Source: Gammaproteobacteria bacterium (GTDB lineage: Bacteria > Pseudomonadota > Gammaproteobacteria > Pseudomonadales > UBA7434). Taken from it: DNA of 12,751 nt. Position 1 is the first letter of the stretch. Every line of letters starts with the position of its first letter. A model generated the notes under the pieces. That model did no database searches and was not told the DNA's origin. It saw only the letters and a program-made list of their open reading frames with translations. The position numbers and the translations under genes are program-made. Of the stretch, positions 1-6,271 are shown piece by piece. The stretch spans positions 1 to 12,751 of the forward strand of contig JAJRPK010000272.1 in NCBI GenBank assembly GCA_024280785.1, in the 5' to 3' direction.

Positions 1-21
1 ACTCTTTTTCATCATCTTTTG

Positions 22-50
22 TTGACCAAAAAGATCAAATGCTGTGTAGT
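22..50 (+). promoter_or_regulatory. Candidate sigma-70 promoter for the H1-like gene
   Basis: TTGACC at 22-27 matches the -35 consensus at four of six positions, including the TTGAC core's first five bases apart from none lost before the last. A 17-base spacer leads to TGTAGT at 45-50, which matches the -10 consensus at four of six. A second -10-like box, TATAGT at 98-103, lies closer to the gene but has only a poor -35 (TGGTTC, 75-80). Either could drive the gene at 133. This is an assignment by eye only. Confidence 0.35.
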
Positions 51-132
51 TATCGAGAAAAATCGCTTAAATACTGGTTCACAAAGGACTTTTCACGTAT
101 AGTCGCGCCTCAGATTTTCAGGAGTAAATATT

Positions 133-756
133 ATGGCCAAAGCAGCGAGTAGCGCTAAGGTTAAAACCTCCGCTAAGGCGGCGACGGCTAAGGTTGTTAA
201 AAAAGTAGCAACAAAGAAAGCCGTCAAGAAAGTAACAAAGAAAGTAACAAAAAAAGCAGCTAAGCCTGCCGCTAAGGCTAAGGTAGCTAAATCCACGGTA
301 GTCAAAGCCAAGGCTGACGCTAAGGTGGGAGCCAAAGTTACGGCTAAGGCAAAGCCTGCAGCAGTGAAAAAAACAACTGCCAAAGCAAAGACAAAGACTG
401 TCAAAGCAGCGACCAAAGTAAAAGCCAAAGCATCTGCTAAAGCTAAACCGACTGCAAAAGGGGCTTCAAAAGCGTCGGCGAAGCTCGCTGCAAAGCCTGC
501 CAGCAACGTTAAAGGCATTACCGGTGTTATGGCTAAAGCTGCGCCTCAGGTAATTGTTACTAAAGAGAAAGCCAAGAAAAAACCTCGCATTGATGAACAT
601 AGCAGCGAAGGCATTAATGCTCAGATTGCGGCATTTTTGGCTGCCGGTAAACAGATACAAGAAATCCCAACAGGTACTAGCGGGATTACCCACACAGGTG
701 GTACTAAACATATCACGATTACTCGCAATAAGCCGCGGGAGCAGGCTACACGTTAA
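133..756 (+). CDS. Histone H1-like Lys/Ala-rich DNA-binding protein (AlgP-like) with a distinct C-terminal segment
   Basis: This 207-residue protein is probably a nucleoid-associated, non-specific DNA binder resembling the C-terminal tail of histone H1, as in the bacterial AlgP/HC1-type proteins. Residues 1 to about 127 are almost entirely Lys, Ala, Val and Thr in AKAK, KKVTKK and AKPAAK runs with no hydrophobic core, so this part should be disordered and strongly basic. Residues 128-207 differ: they contain acidic residues, a predicted helix around INAQIAAFLAAG, then a QIQEIPTGTSG turn and a short Thr/Ile-rich end. The ATG start has an AGGAG at 120-124, eight bases upstream. The gene stands alone and ends in a strong terminator. 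The low-complexity coding DNA has many GCTAAGG repeats, so length may vary between strains. The DNA-binding role is inferred from composition; no target or regulon can be read from the sequence. Confidence 0.8.
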   Translation: MAKAASSAKVKTSAKAATAKVVKKVATKKAVKKVTKKVTKKAAKPAAKAKVAKSTVVKAKADAKVGAKVTAKAKPAAVKKTTAKAKTKTVKAATKVKAKASAKAKPTAKGASKASAKLAAKPASNVKGITGVMAKAAPQVIVTKEKAKKKPRIDEHSSEGINAQIAAFLAAGKQIQEIPTGTSGITHTGGTKHITITRNKPREQATR

Positions 757-762
757 CGTGTA
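747..762. repeat. 16-bp perfect palindrome spanning the H1-like stop codon
   Basis: TACACGTTAACGTGTA is self-complementary across all 16 bases, and the TAA stop (754-756) sits at its centre. It lies 11 bases upstream of the terminator stem. It could form a small hairpin in the mRNA or bind a dimeric protein. No function is known. Confidence 0.7.
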
Positions 763-773
763 CAGGACATTTC

Positions 774-807
774 AAAAGCCCCTTGTTAAAAAGGGGCTTT
801 TTTTTTG
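774..807 (+). terminator. Rho-independent terminator of the H1-like gene
   Basis: An 11-bp perfect stem pairs AAAAGCCCCTT (774-784) with AAGGGGCTTTT (791-801) around a six-base GTTAAA loop. A continuous T tract follows to 807. It starts 17 bases after the stop codon, so the H1-like gene is probably transcribed separately from the genes downstream. Confidence 0.93.
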
Positions 808-932
808 TCTGACGTTTGCCTCTCAATATTTATATATCAAGTACGTCACTCAGTTACTAAATGGTATCGTGTCAGGGGTGACTCTTAGGATAAAAGTTCT
901 CATAATCTAATTCACGGTAAATCCCATTAGCA

Positions 933-962
933 TTGGGTAGCTAAATCTGGTCCAGGTATAAG
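933..962 (+). promoter_or_regulatory. Possible promoter for the 98-residue protein
   Basis: TATAAG at 957-962 matches five of six -10 consensus positions. With an 18-base spacer, the -35 would be TTGGGT at 933-938, which matches only three of six. It lies 31 bases before the start codon. The rest of the 808-993 gap shows no other clear element. Confidence 0.3.
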
Positions 963-993
963 GTACGTATCACAAGTTCACAATAGGGTTTGT

Positions 994-1290
994 ATGTCAA
1001 CATTGCTTTCAATTCAGGACTCTATTCTGGAAAAGCTTGTTTATTATTTTAGTGAGCTAGAAGATGGGCGTGATATTAGCCCCGCTAAGAGATATCGTTT
1101 AGAAGGATATTTACAAGCCTGTGTTGAATACGGAGGTGTGGACGAGAGTTGGCTTCGAGATTGTGTGAGTAGTAGCCAGCAGTCTGCTTTAAACTTTGCT
1201 TCGACAAACTTGACGGGGCATGAACATTCATGGGAGCTACCGTATAAAATGGTTAAGGCGCCGGTTGTTCCGACAACCAAAAAATCATAG
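994..1290 (+). CDS. Hypothetical protein, 98 residues
   Basis: I do not recognise this family. The predicted protein is soluble and acidic in its first two thirds, with a likely helical segment (residues 5-25, ending in ELEDGRD) and a second helix with the pattern RYRLEGYLQACVEYGG (about residues 31-46). It carries two cysteines and no signal peptide or membrane span. The last 25 residues look disordered and end in a basic KKS. The ATG is preceded by AGGG at 985-988, a usable ribosome binding site. The amino-acid composition looks like a genuine protein, which is the main reason to call it. It follows a terminated gene and precedes a run of very short ORFs leading to a quinone oxidoreductase, so these may share a transcript. 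Confidence 0.6.
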   Translation: MSTLLSIQDSILEKLVYYFSELEDGRDISPAKRYRLEGYLQACVEYGGVDESWLRDCVSSSQQSALNFASTNLTGHEHSWELPYKMVKAPVVPTTKKS

Positions 1291-1336
1291 TCGCCGATGG
1301 TGGTAAGACACGAAGGTAAGGTATTTAAATAATTTA

Positions 1337-1435
1337 ATGCGCAACAGTGGCGAAGTGTTTGCTGATAGACCAGAGTTGTTAAAACGGCTGGCAAAAGTTT
1401 CTAAGGCTGTTCGTCCCGAAGACATAATGGAGTAA
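1337..1435 (+). CDS. Possible 32-residue ORF, perhaps the tail of a frameshifted small gene
   Basis: The ORF starts MRNSGEVFADR and ends VRPEDIME, with a charged, helix-compatible middle (PELLKRLAKVSKAV) that looks like real protein. It has no good ribosome binding site at its own ATG. A separate 11-codon ORF (1297-1332, MVVRHEGKVFK) lies just upstream in another frame. Joining the two by a +1 shift at about 1330 would give one 44-residue protein. The GGAG (1429-1432) that probably serves the next gene overlaps the end of this ORF, so translational coupling to the quinone oxidoreductase is possible. It could be a small gene, a leader peptide or a decayed remnant. Confidence 0.3.
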   Translation: MRNSGEVFADRPELLKRLAKVSKAVRPEDIME

Positions 1436-1443
1436 ACACTGAT

Positions 1444-2424
1444 ATGAAAACGTGGTTGGTAAATAAGCATGGATCGCCTGATAAGGTCATGAACATGGGC
1501 GAACGTTCGCTACCGGACATTTCAGCAGGGCAGATCCATATTAAAGTGGCTGCGGTGGGTATTGGTTTACCCGACGTTATGATGTGTCGCGGGACTTATG
1601 CCTATTCCCCTCCATTTCCCTTCACTCCTGGGCAAGAAGTGGTTGGGACAGTCTTAGCAATTGGAGAAGGAGTTAGCGCAAAAGTTGGCGATAGGGTTGC
1701 GACGGTCACAGCTTTTTACGATGGTTACGGTGGTTTTGCTGAGCACGCTATTGCCGTAGGAGATGAAACCTTATTTCAAGTTCCTGACATGATGGCCGAT
1801 GCAGAAGCCGCTACCTTTATTATTCCTTATCACACGGCATGGATTGGCTTAGTGACCCGCGCTCAGCTACAGGCAAAGGAAACCTTGTTAGTACTGGGTG
1901 GTTCTGGCGGTTCAGGTTCAGCCGCCATTCAGCTAGGGCGAGCACTCGGCGCAAAAGTAATTGCTGTGGCTGGAGGTGCTGAGAAAGCCGAGAGTTGTAA
2001 GAGTTTTGGCGCGCATGAGGTGATAGACCATACACAAACTGATTTTGTTGACGAAGTAAAAAGATTGACCGCTGGGCAAGGAGCAAACGTGATTTATGAT
2101 CCTGTGGGCGGCGAGAGCTTTACTCGGGCACTTGGTTGTATAGCGATGGAGGGTCGAATATTACCGATTGGGTTTGCCAGTGGTTCTTGGGGGCAAGCGG
2201 ATACACAGCTGTTAGTTATTAAAAACTGTTCAGTAGTTGGAACTATAGCCAACTTGAACGACAGGCAGAGAATGTTAGATATTCATCAACAGTTGCTGTC
2301 GCTTTATGGCGCGGGAAAAATACGAAGTATTGTCGATCATACAGTACCGTTTGAGCAGATTCCGTCGGCGTTAGTTGATCTGGAAGCTCGTCGAGTAAAA
2401 GGGAAGGTTGTCGCCGTTATGTGA
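1444..2424 (+). CDS. NADPH:quinone oxidoreductase / zinc-less medium-chain dehydrogenase
   Basis: This is a 326-residue member of the medium-chain dehydrogenase/reductase superfamily, quinone-reductase branch. Such enzymes use NADPH to reduce quinones or activated alkenes in the cytoplasm. The N-terminal GroES-like domain (residues 1 to about 125) carries PFTPGQEVVG at 59-68 and VGDRV at 81-85. The nucleotide-binding Rossmann domain begins near 146 and has the glycine-rich LVLGGSGGSG at 149-158, then a strand ending KVIAV. YDPVGGESF (218-226) is the usual quinone-reductase motif after the fold. The cysteine and histidine ligands of zinc alcohol dehydrogenases are absent in the expected arrangement. 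Length is normal for the family and the ATG is served by GGAG at 1429-1432. The true substrate cannot be told from sequence. Confidence 0.9.
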   Translation: MKTWLVNKHGSPDKVMNMGERSLPDISAGQIHIKVAAVGIGLPDVMMCRGTYAYSPPFPFTPGQEVVGTVLAIGEGVSAKVGDRVATVTAFYDGYGGFAEHAIAVGDETLFQVPDMMADAEAATFIIPYHTAWIGLVTRAQLQAKETLLVLGGSGGSGSAAIQLGRALGAKVIAVAGGAEKAESCKSFGAHEVIDHTQTDFVDEVKRLTAGQGANVIYDPVGGESFTRALGCIAMEGRILPIGFASGSWGQADTQLLVIKNCSVVGTIANLNDRQRMLDIHQQLLSLYGAGKIRSIVDHTVPFEQIPSALVDLEARRVKGKVVAVM

Positions 2425-2458
2425 AATAACCCACTTCGATAGAGATTCACCATCAAAC

Positions 2459-2701
2459 TTAAGCGTCCGATTGGCGATGGCTTAATTCAAGCCCTAAGCA
2501 AAACAAGTCAAACTCTGAATCGGTCATAATTCTAAAGGGGCTACCATGCCCTTCTTGATTTTGTTTTTGAATATGCCAAGTATTAACGTAGCGTTTAGTT
2601 AGAGTGTGTCCAGCTGCGGCTAACGCTTCGACAATTCCCTGGTCAGATAAGTCTAGTGCGCGACGAATTCGGTTAAGATTTTGGTTATTTCTATCGGCCA
2701 T
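2459..2701 (-). CDS. DUF1456 family protein (single-copy, YehS-like)
   Basis: An 80-residue protein resembling one repeat of the DUF1456 family, whose E. coli member YehS has two copies in about 156 residues. The match lies in the pattern NLNRIRRALDLSDQGIVEAL at the start, a central V-x-x-W-H-I-Q-K-Q segment where the family has W-L-K-K, and the closing F-x-x-F-C-x-G-L-E. The function of the family is unknown. I chose the ATG at 2701 because GGGG at 2710-2713 is a good ribosome binding site eight bases upstream. A TTG 30 bases further out would add ten residues but lacks that support. The gene follows the HDOD-GAF gene in the same direction with 82 bases between them, so they may be co-transcribed. 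It converges on the quinone oxidoreductase, with no evident terminator in the 34-base gap. Confidence 0.7.
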   Translation of the reverse strand: MADRNNQNLNRIRRALDLSDQGIVEALAAAGHTLTKRYVNTWHIQKQNQEGHGSPFRIMTDSEFDLFCLGLELSHRQSDA

Positions 2702-2783
2702 GCTTATTACCCCAATCGATAAATATCCCAATTAATAAATTGCACTTATTCATGATAACAGCTAGAGGGTAATAATTTTGTAG

Positions 2784-4205
2784 TTATTTCGCAACCATTA
2801 ATGCAAGGCACATATTAGCTTGTTGTGAAAAATGTTGAAAACCTTCTTTTCGGGACTGGTCGAGCGGTAATTCACGGCCACCTCTATCGACGTAGTAAAC
2901 TCCCAATAACCGCTGTTTGATCAGAATGGGCGCTATGATGGCGGTGCCTTCATTTTCTAGCAAACGCCGATCTTTTGCCAGAAGTTGCAGTTTGCTACCG
3001 ATTTCTAAGGTGACCATTTTTTTATGTTTAATGCAGAGGTTAAAAGGACTTTTGGGGTTGTCTAACGAAACAGCAAATTTCTCCTTCCATTCGCTAGTTC
3101 CATTACTAATAGCATATTTGGCGGTTAAAACGGTATGATCTTTGTTTAACAGGGCAATAACGGCACGTTCAAATCCAACGCCTCGGTGAAGCCCTTCGAG
3201 CACAGCTTGAAATAATGTGTTTAGGTCAACTTTCTCTTGCGCCATAATACCCAGCTCACGGAGAATATTGAGCTGGAGTTCGGGGTTGCCAGTCATGATC
3301 ATGGATTCGTCAACAGGGCGCGAGTCAGAAGGGCTGGGAATAAGATGGCACAGTTGGTTGGCACCGTGGCTAAGTACTACGGCAGCGGCTTCTTCTGCAC
3401 CCTGCATGGCGAGCTCTCTGGCTTCGTCACGATCAATGTCGTAGTGCTTTACGATAGTGTCAAGAGCTTGATTAAATTCTTCGGAGTGCCAACCGCACTC
3501 AATTGCTTGTACAAGTTGAGTGCCAATTTGTAGTGACACGGCTGCCTGTTGTTTACTTCGACCGGGTTTTAGAGCTTCTTTTAGTACGTTGCCTAAGCCC
3601 CATCTATCAGTAAGCTCGCGTGTTAGTGTTTTTAATGTCAGGCCAAGAACATTTTTTTCGCAATCGACGTCACTGAGTTCTCCATCTTTGAGCATCTGGT
3701 CTAATTGATCGGCTTGCTCGTTGCCAAAGCTCCAAAAGGCCATGTCGCCGAGATTAAATAGCAGCCCTGCGATAAGAACTTCTTCTCCGTCCGAGGAAGC
3801 ATCTCCAGAGCGTTCAAATAAGTTCTTTGCTTGAGTCGCCGTATGAAAAGAACTAGCCAATAGATGTAGCAAACGGTCGCGAGCGCCGCCTTGTAAAAAA
3901 TTCTCTAGCACTAATACGGAAATACAGATACCTTTAATGGCCTCGATGCCGAGTTGGACAACCGCGCGACTGAGGGTGCTAATGGGGGCGGTTGATGCCG
4001 GGAGATAATATGCACTGTTGGCAACTTTCAGAACGCGTGCGGTTAGTGAGCCATCAGTGAGAATAACTTCGGCCAGCTGGAGTGCCGAGGCTTCTTTGTC
4101 TTCGACGACAAGTTTTAACTTGGCCAGTACACTTGCCATGACGGGAAGGTCTTGTTCAGAAAGACGATCGACCCATGCATCTTTGCCTGTCGTTAATCTA
4201 ACCAC
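2784..4205 (-). CDS. HDOD domain signalling protein with C-terminal GAF domain
   Basis: A 473-residue cytoplasmic regulatory protein. Residues about 15-215 form an HDOD domain: LPVMASVLAKL near 20, then VILTDGSLTARVLKVANSAYY (about 47-67) and the family's ISTLSRAVVQLGIEAIKGI. Where catalytic HD-GYP enzymes have HD metal ligands, this has GLLFNLGDM (about 147-155), so it should be non-hydrolytic, as is usual for HDOD. Residues about 320-470 form a GAF domain with the typical VGFERAVIALLN and the closing APILIKQRLLGVYYVDRG. GAF domains bind small ligands or mediate dimerisation; the ligand here is unknown. The start is GTG at 4205, with GGG at 4214-4216 eight bases upstream; no ATG gives a full HDOD domain. 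It lies divergent to the msrA remnant. HDOD proteins usually act in signalling, motility or stress circuits, but no partner gene is visible here. Confidence 0.88.
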   Translation of the reverse strand: MVRLTTGKDAWVDRLSEQDLPVMASVLAKLKLVVEDKEASALQLAEVILTDGSLTARVLKVANSAYYLPASTAPISTLSRAVVQLGIEAIKGICISVLVLENFLQGGARDRLLHLLASSFHTATQAKNLFERSGDASSDGEEVLIAGLLFNLGDMAFWSFGNEQADQLDQMLKDGELSDVDCEKNVLGLTLKTLTRELTDRWGLGNVLKEALKPGRSKQQAAVSLQIGTQLVQAIECGWHSEEFNQALDTIVKHYDIDRDEARELAMQGAEEAAAVVLSHGANQLCHLIPSPSDSRPVDESMIMTGNPELQLNILRELGIMAQEKVDLNTLFQAVLEGLHRGVGFERAVIALLNKDHTVLTAKYAISNGTSEWKEKFAVSLDNPKSPFNLCIKHKKMVTLEIGSKLQLLAKDRRLLENEGTAIIAPILIKQRLLGVYYVDRGGRELPLDQSRKEGFQHFSQQANMCLALMVAK

Positions 4206-4232
4206 GTAAATGTCCCAAAGTTACCTCTCGAG

Positions 4233-4248
4233 ATAGCCATTAAGCTAT
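4233..4248. repeat. Short inverted repeat in the HDOD/msrA divergent gap
   Basis: ATAGC (4233-4237) and GCTAT (4244-4248) flank a six-base spacer in the 180-base gap between divergent genes. It could be a small operator, but a 5-bp arm is easily found by chance. No convincing promoter stands out in the rest of the gap. Confidence 0.25.
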
Positions 4249-4385
4249 AGATAGAGTTTAGCAGCCATTTCAAGTATCCGTTGGTTTATAGCAAGGGTAC
4301 TGGATTCTCATATAGTCGGAACTGATAGCGGCATAAAGGGTCGTATAACTGAATCTTTTTTGTTTAAGTCGGTAGCCTAGGACAA

Positions 4386-4682
4386 GTGAAAACTATGAAA
4401 TCGATCTTCCTCTACTTTCTGTTCAGCATCGTTGGCTTGCCAATGATCTTAACGTCTCAATGGGTCCGGGCTGATAATGCCGTGTTTGCTGGCGGATGTT
4501 TTTGGTGTGTCGAGGCTGCGTTTCAAGACTTGGGTGGGATCACCGATGCTGTGTCAGGCTTTACAGGATGAAAGCTCAAAACCCCTACTTATAGTGGCAA
4601 TCACCGCGGGCATTACGAGGCCGTTTCGGTGACCTACTGTTACGGATTGCAGTTGATCTGTCCTAGAGACCCCGAGATTTAA
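4386..4682 (+). pseudogene. msrA: Peptide methionine sulfoxide reductase MsrA remnant (premature stop and 3' truncation)
   Basis: MsrA reduces methionine-S-sulfoxide in proteins. The remnant begins with a likely signal peptide: MKS, a hydrophobic run (IFLYFLFSIVGLPMILT), then VRADN as a cleavage region, so the ancestor was probably exported. The catalytic motif FAGGCFWC follows at residues 31-38 from the ATG at 4395, with nucleophile Cys35, then SGFTG. The frame is stopped by TGA at 4569-4571, exactly where the family has the second Gly of Y/FTGG. The same frame then continues with recognisable MsrA sequence: NPTY-like TPTY, GNHRGHYEAV and VTY, up to about 4637. After that homology ends, and a TAA occurs at 4680-4682. 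About 100 family residues are missing, and the next gene's end lies only 35 bases on. The start could also be GTG at 4386. The stop is at a glycine rather than the catalytic Cys, so selenocysteine is unlikely. Confidence 0.85.
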
Positions 4683-4717
4683 GTCACACGGTTAATCGTG
4701 ATCGAATATGGTATGGC

Positions 4718-6193
4718 CTAATGGCCTTCAGTTACAAAATCCTTCAAATCGATCTGGCTCATTGCCTGAACCCAATTTTTCCAGCTGTCCGGCCAAGATA
4801 ACGGGTCGCCATCGGCATCGAGATACCAGCTGTTGCAGCCGCTGGTCCATACGGTTTTTCCCATTTTTGATTTCAACATAGCACTCCATTGCTCCATGGC
4901 TTCTGGTCTCGCCTTTATAGTATCGAAAGTACCTTTTTGCCATAGTTTGATTGCTTGGATGGCGTAGTCAGTTTGGATTTCGCTGATCGCAATAATCGAA
5001 TAATTACCAATAGGGGAGTTTGGGCCCAGCATAAGAAAAAAATTGGGGAACTGTGGGATTAACATAGACCGATAGGCTTGTATTTTGTTTTGCCAGGCTT
5101 GCTCTATCGTTACACCTTGTTCGCCAATAAATTCCATTGGCCGCATAAAGGCGCTGGCATCAAACCCGGTTGATAACACCAAAATATCCAGTGGATGAAA
5201 ATCGCCATTACTTGTTCGAACTCCTTTCGCTTCGACTCGCTCAATGCTGTCGGTTACAAGATGGGCGTTGTCCTGCTGGATCGCATCGTAATAAGTGGAG
5301 TTGATAATAACTCGCTTACAACCAAATTTATAATCGGGAGTGAGTTTTGCGCGTAGCACGGGATCTTTAATACTGTTATTTAAATTTCTTTTAGCGGTAT
5401 ATGAAAATAACGTATACATCCATTTTTGCCACCAGCTATTACCTGTTAGTGTAGAGGTTCCCAACTCAAAAATATAAAGCGCAAAACGTTTAAATCGTTG
5501 CATTCGATGAGGCTTTTCGCGAAATCGTTGTTTCTCCTGTTCGGTAAATACTTTGTCTTCGACTCTAGTGATCCACTGCGGCGTTCGTTGAAAAACTGTG
5601 ACATCGCTATTGGGCCGTTTGACGATTTCAGGTATCAGTTGAGCAGCAGTGGATCCGGTACCAATAACGCCAATTCTTTTTCCCGCTAAATCGATGCTAT
5701 GGTCCCAGCGTGCGGTATGAAAAGCGGGACCTTCGAACTCGTCTATTCCGGGAATAGAGGGTGTAACGGGCTGGTGAAGGATGCCGGTGGCTGAAAATAA
5801 CAAATCTGCGGTATAGCAATTTCCTTGCTGGGTCTCGACAGTCCACTGTTGCTTGTTGTAGACGCAGCGAATAACGGTTTCGCTAAAATTAGTGTAACGA
5901 TCTATGTCGTGTTGATAAAAAACCGACTCGAAATACTGATAGATTTCTTTGCCGCTGGGAAACAAATTACTCCAATCTGGATTGGGTGCAAACGAATAGG
6001 TATAGGCGTGCGAGGGAACATCACAGGCAACCCCCGGGTAGGTATTTTCTCGCCAGGTTCCCCCTATGGTCGTTGATTTCTCGAGCACGGTTATATTGTT
6101 AATACCGGCTTCTTTTAATTTAATGACAAGCTGAATGCCGGTCATGCCGGCGCCGATAATAATGACAGATGGGTCTTGCCGATTAATGGTCAA
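4718..6193 (-). CDS. FAD-dependent Baeyer-Villiger-type monooxygenase
   Basis: A 491-residue class B flavin monooxygenase that should use NADPH, FAD and oxygen to convert ketones to esters or lactones, or to oxidise soft heteroatoms. The FAD-binding GAGMTG is at residues 14-19, followed by IGGTWRENTYPGVACDVPS (43-61), typical of these enzymes. The Baeyer-Villiger fingerprint FxGxxxHxxxW is complete as FEGPAFHTARW at 153-163. The NADPH-binding GTGSTA is at 178-183. The later ATG-like motif appears as LSTGFDAS (340-347). Length is close to the usual 490-550 residues. The start is TTG at 6193 because no ATG occurs before the FAD motif and a TGA lies 33 bases upstream in frame; the ribosome binding site is weak. 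The gene lies downstream of uup with 78 bases between, so separate or read-through transcription is possible. Substrate is unknown. Confidence 0.88.
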   Translation of the reverse strand: MTINRQDPSVIIIGAGMTGIQLVIKLKEAGINNITVLEKSTTIGGTWRENTYPGVACDVPSHAYTYSFAPNPDWSNLFPSGKEIYQYFESVFYQHDIDRYTNFSETVIRCVYNKQQWTVETQQGNCYTADLLFSATGILHQPVTPSIPGIDEFEGPAFHTARWDHSIDLAGKRIGVIGTGSTAAQLIPEIVKRPNSDVTVFQRTPQWITRVEDKVFTEQEKQRFREKPHRMQRFKRFALYIFELGTSTLTGNSWWQKWMYTLFSYTAKRNLNNSIKDPVLRAKLTPDYKFGCKRVIINSTYYDAIQQDNAHLVTDSIERVEAKGVRTSNGDFHPLDILVLSTGFDASAFMRPMEFIGEQGVTIEQAWQNKIQAYRSMLIPQFPNFFLMLGPNSPIGNYSIIAISEIQTDYAIQAIKLWQKGTFDTIKARPEAMEQWSAMLKSKMGKTVWTSGCNSWYLDADGDPLSWPDSWKNWVQAMSQIDLKDFVTEGH

Positions 6194-6271
6194 TTTAAGC
6201 GCTCGATTTAAAGGTTTAATTCAGGACTCAAATTAAAGGGCAAGAGACGTTTAAGAGCAAGGATATGCCGG

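Noticed and set aside
93..518. 141-codon open frame on the - strand opposite the H1-like gene
   Set aside because: Its Ala/Leu/Phe/Val-rich translation is the mirror of Lys/Ala codons on the other strand, and the + strand frame has a strong ribosome binding site and terminator.
554..910. 118-codon + strand frame overlapping the end of the H1-like gene and running through the terminator
   Set aside because: It crosses a strong terminator, overlaps a better-supported gene and has no recognisable protein features or ribosome binding site.
4569..4571. TGA in msrA read as selenocysteine
   Set aside because: Known selenoprotein MsrA proteins place selenocysteine at the catalytic Cys of GCFWC, which here is a normal Cys. 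This TGA is at a structural Gly, and the 3' half of the gene is also missing.
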